NCBI RefSeq assembly: GCF_000090795.2
Contig: NW_003546485.1
Coordinates: 54,486-118,485 of the forward strand
Origin: Amphimedon queenslandica
Lineage: Eukaryota > Porifera > Demospongiae > Haplosclerida > Niphatidae
DNA: 64,000 bases
Direction: 5' to 3'
Shown here one piece after another: positions 57,178 through 64,000 of the stretch. The position numbers and the translations under genes were made by a program. The notes below the pieces were generated by a model that ran no database searches, was not told the DNA's origin, and saw nothing but the letters and a program-made list of their open reading frames with translations. Each line of letters begins with the position of its first letter. Within the stretch, counting starts at the first letter, position 1.

Positions 57178-59760
57178 ATGTGTATTTGTAATCATTGTAA
57201 ACCTATTATTAGGAAAACTGAAGTTCCAGCATATTGTGTGCTCAATGGGTTAAAGTGTGAGCCACTACCCAAAGAATTGGAAAATTTGGATCCTTTCAAT
57301 TGCCAGTTAATACAGAGAGCCAAATGTTTTCAGACAATTGTTAGGCTAGGCACACACACCTTAAAAGTGCCTACCAATAATTCTTTGAAGGCTCTCAAAG
57401 GTGCAATGATTTATTTACCTCTTGCCTTAGAAAAAACCATGGAAACTTAAAATAAGATTGGTATAGATTCTAATCATTTGCCTAATCCAGAACTTTATAT
57501 TATTATTAATGGACAGCCAACTAAATCAAATAATGTCTAATGTACTTTAGTTGTTGTAAATAAAATAAAAGTAGTACTAGGAAAATTAAAACAAATTAAT
57601 TGGCTTTATAGAAACGTAGATGATGATTTAATTGACGAATTGTCGAAAAATGTTATACAAGTAGTGAGCAATACTACTTGTAAAATGCTTGAAAAAGCAA
57701 ATGATCAAGATTTAGAAGGCCTTTGGGCATATATGATTAGAAATCGTGATAGTACAATTGCAACAGGTTCTGATATCAGTCAATATAAATTAATGAATGT
57801 AAAAGTAGTGCCTAAAGACAATAGGCAAGAGCATCTTGATTTGTTATGCTTTCCTACTTTATTTCCTACGGGACAATATGGAGAGCATCATCCCAGAATA
57901 AAGCTATCCAGCACAGACTTCATCAATTAGTGAATACATAAAATCAAGAATTTTAAACAAAGATCTCCGATTTCGTAGAAATCATTCATATTGTTTGCAC
58001 TATTACAGATTAATAATTAACAATACCTTAAAAACTGGCATATATATTTTATTAAAAACAACAAGGGGCAACGTTGGTCAAACACAGTTGCTGAAATATT
58101 AGAATAAATAAATGTGTTAAATGAAGAATTTAAGGGCAATTTAAGTACCCTGTAGGCTCCAATACGGGGCACAAATTAATATTGGTTCCGTGTGAAAGCT
58201 GAAGTGAAAGCAATGATTGCCGAGTTTGGCTCACCAACGCTTTTCCTTACATTAGTTTGTGCTGAATTTGATTCAGCTGATATAGCGCAATATTTAAGAA
58301 AAGTGAATAATGCACCACAATCATATAGTATTTCTAGATTATGTACTGAGGACCCTGTTTCAGTATTGCAACAATTTTCATACAAGTTTAAGGATTTCTT
58401 TAACAGTCATTCTCCAGAGAGCTGTTCCAGGCAATGTAAAGCAATATTATGTTAAAAAAGAAATTCAAATGTGTGGAGCACCTCATTATCACATCCTCCT
58501 ATGGATTTTTAATGCTCCTTTTGTTGGTATCAATCGTCCATAAGTAGTCTATTTTTTTATATAAGATAAAAATACCTGTCATATACCAGATAGTAACACG
58601 TTGCCTGATTTAAATTATTTGGTAACAAAATACCAAATGCACAAGTGCAGCAAAAACTGCAAACAAAATATTAAAGTCAGCAAGACCTATGTATCTAGAT
58701 GCCGATTTGATTTTCCTAGACCAGTACGACACAGTATTTGCATCAATGATGTTGAAAATAGCTTGAAATCATGCAATAAAATATATTAACTCAAACGAAA
58801 CGAAAAAGAAGTTCGAGTCAACGACTACAATCCTTTACTGTTGAAGTTGTGGCGTGCAAATATGGACTTGCAATACATAGCAGAGAGGAGTCTTTCCTTA
58901 ACAGAGTATCTAACTGAAAGCAGATAAGAGTCATGCACAGGACTTATGGGATGAAGTCAGCAGCTGTGACAACATATACAGCAGGCATTGAAAAATTGGA
59001 CAAAAAATACTTCGAGCTAAAGTAGTAGGACTATATGAAGCTAGCGATCTTCTTCTCGGTAAAAGTTTACACATGAAATCAGTAACCGTACAGTACGGTA
59101 ATGTCCACTTGCCTCATAAGGGGAGCAGATAAATCAAACACTATTCATATTTAACTAAAATTGATCGATCTTTGAAAGACATTTTAATCCTAGCATAATT
59201 GAAGACTTTTATCCAACAAGACCAAATAACATGGAAGATGTATGTTTTTATGAATTTGTTGCCAGTTACATATTTGATAAAATAGGAGAAAATTGAGAAA
59301 GAGAATACAAACTTCGATCAAAGCCAGTCCTTCCTAACAATAAGAAGTTTAATCCTATGCCAGAAGTGGAAAGAGGCGATTTTTGTTACTCGCTAATATC
59401 TTTATTTGTGCCTTTTAGAGATGAGAGCACACTCGTAATGGAAGGAGAAACAATGGAAGAAGCTTTTGGCATCACAGAGAAGCATTTATACATGGCATTG
59501 AAAATCGTATTAACAAACTACAGAAATTATTAGAAGCTGAACGTAATTGGAAGAGAATAGTCAATGCAGAAATAAAGCTGGTTTTACTGAAGAACTTTCT
59601 GATAACAAGGAAGATGATGAGCCTCAATTACTGGGCGAAATAATGGAAGCAGTAGCTGATATTGCTGACATGCATATATATGTACCTAATTTAACATTAG
59701 AGCGAAGAGAGGTAATGCTTAATGGATATCAATAAAGAATTTTAGATAAAATTAAGAGCC
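57178..59760 (+). pseudogene. Helitron Rep of H4: DUF6570, Helitron_like_N with HUH motif, linker
   Basis: The Rep nicks and joins single strands in rolling-circle transposition. DUF6570: CICNHCKPIIRKTEVPAYCV, DPFNCQLIQRAKCFQTIVRL (57178-57450). Helitron_like_N: VIQVVSNTTCKMLEKANDQD, HLDLLCFPTLFPTGQYGEHH (57640-57880); FGSPTLFLTLVCAEFDSADI (about 58200-58280); the HUH motif GAPHYHILLW (58475-58504); KYQMHKCSKNC and SRCRFDFPRPVR (58625-58730). The Tyr region near 58880-58930 reads LSLTEYLT; the usual YVTGYVTK is shortened, so the second catalytic Tyr seems lost. The linker [20 protein letters not shown] follows near 59405-59465. Multiple frame breaks make this copy inactive. Confidence 0.8.
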
Positions 59761-59782
59761 ATCTTATAAGTCAAAAATAACG

Positions 59783-61165
59783 TGAAGACTTATTAGAGAA
59801 TGAGTCTTCAAGACTACTTAGATTAGATAATATCAAACTGCTACGGATGTTTAATAGTGGTGTAGGTGGAACTGGTAAATCGTTTTTAATAGAGGCAATA
59901 AAATGCCTAGTGGATGACATATGGCATCCAAAAAGTGGTGAAATTATGTGTGCCATATTATCACTAACGAGTATAGCTGCATTTAATGTAGGTGGACTAA
60001 CAATTCATAGATTATTTCAGCTGCCAATAGAGCATGAGGGACAGACAGCTGGATATTGGGTTTTAAATAAAGAAGCTCAGAAAAGAATAAAAAATGACTC
60101 TTAAAAATTAAAAAATTATAATTATAGACGAGGTATCTATGCTATCAAATCTAAATCTAGCATACTTACACAAGCACTTAGAAGATATATTTGGTACTAA
60201 TGAATGGTTTGGATCTAAAAATATTTCATTTGTAGGTGACTTCTTACAATTGCCAGCAGTTAATGGTAGGCCAGTATTTAAATGAATTAGAACAAACTAA
60301 ACTTGGAGCAGCAAATGCAGTTAACATATGGAAAAAAACAGTTGAGTATGATGAACTAACAGTCAATGAGTTCAAGGAGACGAAACTTTCTTTAAGATGC
60401 TTGATTCTGTTAGGCATGGCTGTCTGACTAATGAAACTATTGATACACTTAAGAGTCGCGTATTTAAGGAGTCAATACAAGAAAAATGTAAATAATTGGA
60501 AAGTGCAGGAACAAATCCTCCAATTTGCCTATTTTCTAAGGCAGACACCTGCCAAAAAATCAATGAATTAATGTTAGAAAGTCTAGAAAGTGAGAAAAAA
60601 GAATTAGCATGTGTTGATGTTGTTGATGAAAGTGGCACCACAGCAAAACTTGACAAAAAACAAGAAAAAAATTTAAGAAACTAAAAGATCAACCAAGCAA
60701 AACAGCTGGTTTAGAAACTGTATTTTCTTTACCAGTAGGCTGTAGAGTAATGCTAAGACGTAATATTGACGTGACTATAGGATTAGTTAATGGTGCCATT
60801 GGTACAGTAATGGGTATTAATGCTTCACATGTGTATTTATGCTACACGAATGATCATATTGATGCACCTTGTGACATAGAAAGGGTTACATCTAGATTTA
60901 TGCTATCTAAGAATTTGTATATACATAGAAAACAGTTTTGCCTTATAATTTCTTATGCTATTGCTATACATAAATGTCAGGGCCTCTAACTAAATACAGC
61001 CATTACTGACTTATCAACTAATGTGTTTGAGAATGATATGGCATATGTTGCATTACCTCTTGTACGTACAATAAATGGATTACATTTATTATCATTTGAT
61101 CCTATCTCTGTTAAAGTTAGTAATCTGTGCATTAACGAAATTAACCGCTTCAGATAAATTTCAGA
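59783..61165 (+). pseudogene. PIF1-like helicase of H4
   Basis: Walker A GVGGTGKSFLIEAIKCLVDD is intact (59857-59915). Then TSIAAFNVGGLTIHRLFQLP, Walker B IIIIDEVSMLSNLNLAYLHK (60112-60172), FVGDFLQLPAVNGRP, CLFSKADTCQKINELMLESL (60525-60585), MLRRNIDVTIGLVNGAIGTV (60750-60810) and motif VI SYAIAIHKCQGL (60945-60985). A few stops and shifts break it. Compared with H1 it keeps the Ser of Walker A. H1 and H4 are nearly identical, so they share a very recent origin. Confidence 0.85.
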
Positions 61166-61453
61166 ATGACTTACCTCAAATCAAGAAAAGTAAAGGAAAG
61201 AAGAGAAAGATTCAAGTGACTGGTATAATTGATGATGTTGCACCTTGTAGTAAGAATGCCAACATGTCTCCAAGTCATGTACAGAGTACTAGTAACAGTA
61301 CTGTTAGTTGCAATAAACATAAGAACACTGATTTAGTAAAGTATATGATGAAAATGCTTTAAATAGGCCTTGCCCCCAAAAAAGAAAAGTTCATATTGAC
61401 AGTAGTACTGACAATACTGCCTTGGTATTGCTTCACTCAAAAAAAGATGATAT

Positions 61454-61848
61454 CGTATTTTCTCGTGGAAATGCCTAGGCGTTTATTTCTTATAGAGACC
61501 CGTTTGCCAGGCGTTTAAATGAAGTAGGCGTTTATACGAGCTGGGCGTTTATAACCAAAAATAATCCTTACCACCATGTTTCAATGGACACAACGCGTAG
61601 TTTAAAACTGACATCAAAACTTCAATGAGTTTTCTTAGCCTTCTTAGCTGCAGCTGCCATTGTAGAGTGTAGTAGTAGTAGGTACGTGTACCACGTGGAT
61701 GGGGCAGGTGGGTGTGGTATAGGCTTTTAATCAACAATGGGTGTCTAAACAAGCATGGGTGTTTATTGTTAAAGTTATATGCTGTCTCTAGGTATTTATA
61801 CAGGCATGGGCATTTATAGGGAGTAGGCGTTTCCACGAGGAAGTACAG
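61454..61848. mobile_element. MITE family Z in H4, 395 bp
   Basis: Same element, same target site and same TA duplication (61452-61453, 61849-61850) as 2154-2549 in H1, with only a handful of differences. It was therefore present in their common ancestor copy. The empty site is near 63410-63430. Long minus-strand frames across this element (61549-62073) are not genes. Confidence 0.85.
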
Positions 61849-62102
61849 TAAATGAATTGTTTCAATTAATTTAAAAGACCTAAAAACCAAATTTAATGTC
61901 AAAGATGATGCTACTTGATTTTTAAAACTCTCAAATATTAAATGTAAACCAAAAGATGATAAAACCAAGTATGTTGTAAAAAATGACCATTGTAGTACTA
62001 GTCTGACTGTATCTATAAAACTCTCAAGCATTAAATTAAAGAAAGTTAATCCAAACATAGATGATGATGTCATCTTTACTTATGAAGAGCCTCCAAACCC
62101 AT

Positions 62103-63120
62103 ATCAAATCTAAATCTAGCATACTTACACATGCACTTAGAAGATATATTTGGTACTAATGAATGGTTTGGATTTAAAAATATTTCATTTGTAGGTGACT
62201 TCTTACAATTGCCAGCAGTTAATGGTAGGCCAGTTTTTAAATAAATTAGAACAAACTAGTAAAAACTAGACTTGGAGCAGCAAATGCAGTTAACATATGG
62301 AAGAAAACAGTTGAGTATGATGAACTAATAGTCAATGAGTAGCAAGGAGACGAAACTTTCTTTAAGATGCTTGATTCTGTTAGGCATGGCTGTCTGACTA
62401 ATGAAACTATTGATACACTTAAGAGTCGCGTATTTAAGGAGTCAATACAAGAAAAATGTAAAGAATTGGAAAGTGCAGGAGCAAATCCTCCAATTTGCCT
62501 ATTTTCTAAGGCAGACACCTGCCAAAAAATCAATGAATTAATGTTAGAAAGTCTAGAAAGTGAGAAAAAAGAATTAGCATGTGTTGATATTGTTGATGAA
62601 AGTGGCAGCACAGCAAAATTTGACAAAAAACAAGGAAAAAATTAGAGAAACTAAAACATCAACCAAGCAAAGCAGCTGGTTTAGAAACTATCTTCTTTAC
62701 CAGTAGGCTGTAGAGTAATGCTAAGACGTAATATTGATGTCACTGTAGGATTCGTTAATGTTGCCATTGGTACAGTAAGGGGTATTCATGCCAATCATAA
62801 TTGATCATATTGATGTACCTTGTGACATAGAAAGGGTTACATCTAGATTTATGCTATCCAAGAATTTGTATATACATAGAAAATAGTTTCCCCTTATACT
62901 TTCTTATGCTGTTACTATTCATCAATGTCAGGGCATCTCACTAGATACAGCCATTATTGATTTATCTACTGATGTTTTTGGGGATGGTACGGCATATGTT
63001 ACATTGTCTCATGTATTTACATTAAATGGATTACATTTATTATCATTTCATAATCTCTCTGTTAAAGTTATTAATCCATGCATGAATGAAATTAACCCTC
63101 TCAGAAGTAAATTTCGGAGT
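62103..63120 (+). pseudogene. second helicase C-terminal half after a tandem-duplication junction
   Basis: At 62102/62103 the OTU linker (CCAAACCCA) joins the helicase middle (TATCAAATCTAAATC), equal to 60141 onward. Up to about 62690 this is nearly identical to 60141-60720. From about 62740 it becomes clearly diverged (RNIDVTVGFVNVAIGTVRGI) and lacks MITE Z downstream. Motif VI appears as SYAVTIHQCQGISLDTAIID (62900-62960). The abrupt change points to recombination between two Helitron lineages. Confidence 0.75.
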
Positions 63121-63439
63121 AACTTACCTCAAATGAAGAAAAGTAAAGGAAAGATTCAAGTGACTGGTATAATTGATGATGGTGGACTTGTAGTAAGAAT
63201 GCTAAGGTGTCTGTAAGTCATGTACAAAGTACTAGTAACAGTACTGTTAGTAGCAATAATCGTAAGAGTACTGATTTACAGAAGACTAATCACCCAAAAA
63301 AGAGTAAAGTATATGATGATAATGCTTTAAATAAGCCTTACCCCAAAAAAAGAAAAGTTAATAGAGACAGTAGTACTGACAATACTGCTTTGGTATTGCC
63401 TCGCTAAAAAAACATGATAAATTAATTGTTTCAATTAAT

Positions 63440-63991
63440 TTGAAAGACCTAAAAACCAAATTTTATGTCAAAGATGATGATAGTTATAGTAGTCTCATTA
63501 AACCTATAAAACTCTCAAACATTAAATGTAAACCAAAAGATGATAAAACCAAGTGTGTTGTATATAATGACCATTGTAGTACTAGTCTGATGGTAACTTT
63601 GAAACTCTCAAGCATTAAATTAAATACAAGTAAACCAAAAGATGATGATGTCATCTTTACTTATAAAGAGCTTCCCAATCCAGATAATGTCAGGAGGAGA
63701 CAAAGAGATTATGTTGATTACAATGGCAATAAAGAATTTCAAAGATGGTGGTGTGACATTTTAAATCTCAAATTTGTCACATCTGCTAGACTCGTACCTG
63801 GTAGTCCAACAACACCATTGTCAGATGAAAGAGTTCCTAATAGTACTCTTGATGTACCTGGTGATGGGAACTGTTTATTTTATGCCCATTTGTATCTCAT
63901 TATTGGGTCAATTTCTCAGCATTACGAATTACGTAAAAAATTGTTAGCAATATGCCAAACTTCGCAGAAGAATTGTTTGATAGTACATTGA
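63440..63991 (+). CDS. OTU-like protease part of the downstream Helitron copy (open at window edge)
   Basis: A 183-residue frame: a Lys/Asp-rich linker with two repeats of SSLIKPIKLSNIKCKPKDD / TSLMVTLKLSSIKLNTSKPK type, then VRRRQRDYVDYNGNKEFQRW, LVPGSPTTPLSDERVPN and the OTU catalytic-Cys motif VPGDGNCLFYAH (about 63855-63890), followed by IIGSISQHYELRKK. After this the frame shifts in the last 80 bases (NMPNFAEELFDSTL in another frame). The GDGNC motif is intact, unlike in H1. The His segment lies outside the window. The Met used is only the first in the open stretch; the part is normally a domain of the long Helitron protein. Confidence 0.65.
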   Translation: MKDLKTKFYVKDDDSYSSLIKPIKLSNIKCKPKDDKTKCVVYNDHCSTSLMVTLKLSSIKLNTSKPKDDDVIFTYKELPNPDNVRRRQRDYVDYNGNKEFQRWWCDILNLKFVTSARLVPGSPTTPLSDERVPNSTLDVPGDGNCLFYAHLYLIIGSISQHYELRKKLLAICQTSQKNCLIVH

Positions 63992-64000
63992 ATAGAGCCA

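Larger units (their letters stand above)
54600..64000 (+). mobile_element. Helitron copy H4, most complete, with partial tandem duplication
   Basis: Order: leader (54600-55620), Lys-rich N-terminus, DUF6570-like region, Rep (HUH), helicase, OTU linker with MITE Z, then at 62103 a jump back to the helicase middle and a second pass through helicase and OTU to the window edge. This is the full domain set of a DUF6570-type Helitron, broken by many stops and shifts. The true 5' terminus (usually TC) could not be identified. The element continues beyond 64000. Confidence 0.75.

Noticed and set aside
61549-62073. 174-residue minus-strand frame (and its twin at 2250-2537)
   Set aside because: It runs across MITE Z and the antisense of the OTU linker. 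It is present only because the two Helitron copies are near-identical.

Overview
The window looks like AT-rich, intron-containing animal DNA packed with mobile elements. Every recognisable protein fragment resembles families I know as multicopy in sponges and cnidarians: Helitrons with DUF6570, Rep, PIF1 and OTU parts, P-element-like transposases, YADD-type reverse transcriptases with a C-terminal Zn/endonuclease region, BEL/Pao and DIRS fossils, and DUF7869-type genes. A sponge such as Amphimedon is my best guess, from recall and not from a search. I see no bacterial operon, CRISPR array, rRNA or convincing functional tRNA. There is one assembly gap (40537-40820).

Layout. 1-5.7 kb: a 5'-truncated Helitron (H1: helicase, OTU, long 3' tail) carrying two small TIR elements. 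5.7-9.6 kb: a proline-rich exon, a TIR element with a tRNA-like promoter, and an AT-rich repeat (T1) holding two reverse-transcriptase fragments in opposite orientation. 9.8-15.1 kb: the C-terminus of a hAT transposase and a BEL/Pao fossil that contains a TIR element (X1). 15.2-20 kb: Helitron fragment H2' and copy H2, then T2. 21.3-23.9 kb: a pogo/Tigger-like MITE and a second YADD-type reverse transcriptase. 24.7-31 kb: an exact 163-bp tandem duplication, a P-like transposase gene and a convergent conserved uncharacterised gene. 31.2-34.4 kb: T3, a second copy of the proline-rich exon, and a TIR element with tRNA-like boxes. 34.4-45 kb: satellites and a pair of nested DUF7869-type genes. 45-54.6 kb: minus-strand Helitron H3 split by a DIRS-like fossil. 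54.6-64 kb: the most complete Helitron (H4), ending in a partial tandem duplication of its helicase/OTU half.

The most interesting structure is at 38235-43528. A 5.3-kb segment has inverted ends (25 bp perfect, about 35 bp in all) and a 4-bp AAAT target duplication. It carries one multi-exon DUF7869-type gene and sits inside another copy of the same gene. Removing it brings a conserved motif back together. This makes the gene a candidate transposase of a cut-and-paste element. The 4-bp duplication resembles Sola-type elements, but the family assignment is open. A second notable pattern is two unrelated TIR elements (6627-6888 and 33838-34337) that each carry tRNA-like A and B boxes.

Most genes here are broken. 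The best-preserved are the DUF7869-type gene B, the convergent gene at 29067-31045 and the OTU part at 63440-63991. Percent identities and exon borders were judged by eye.
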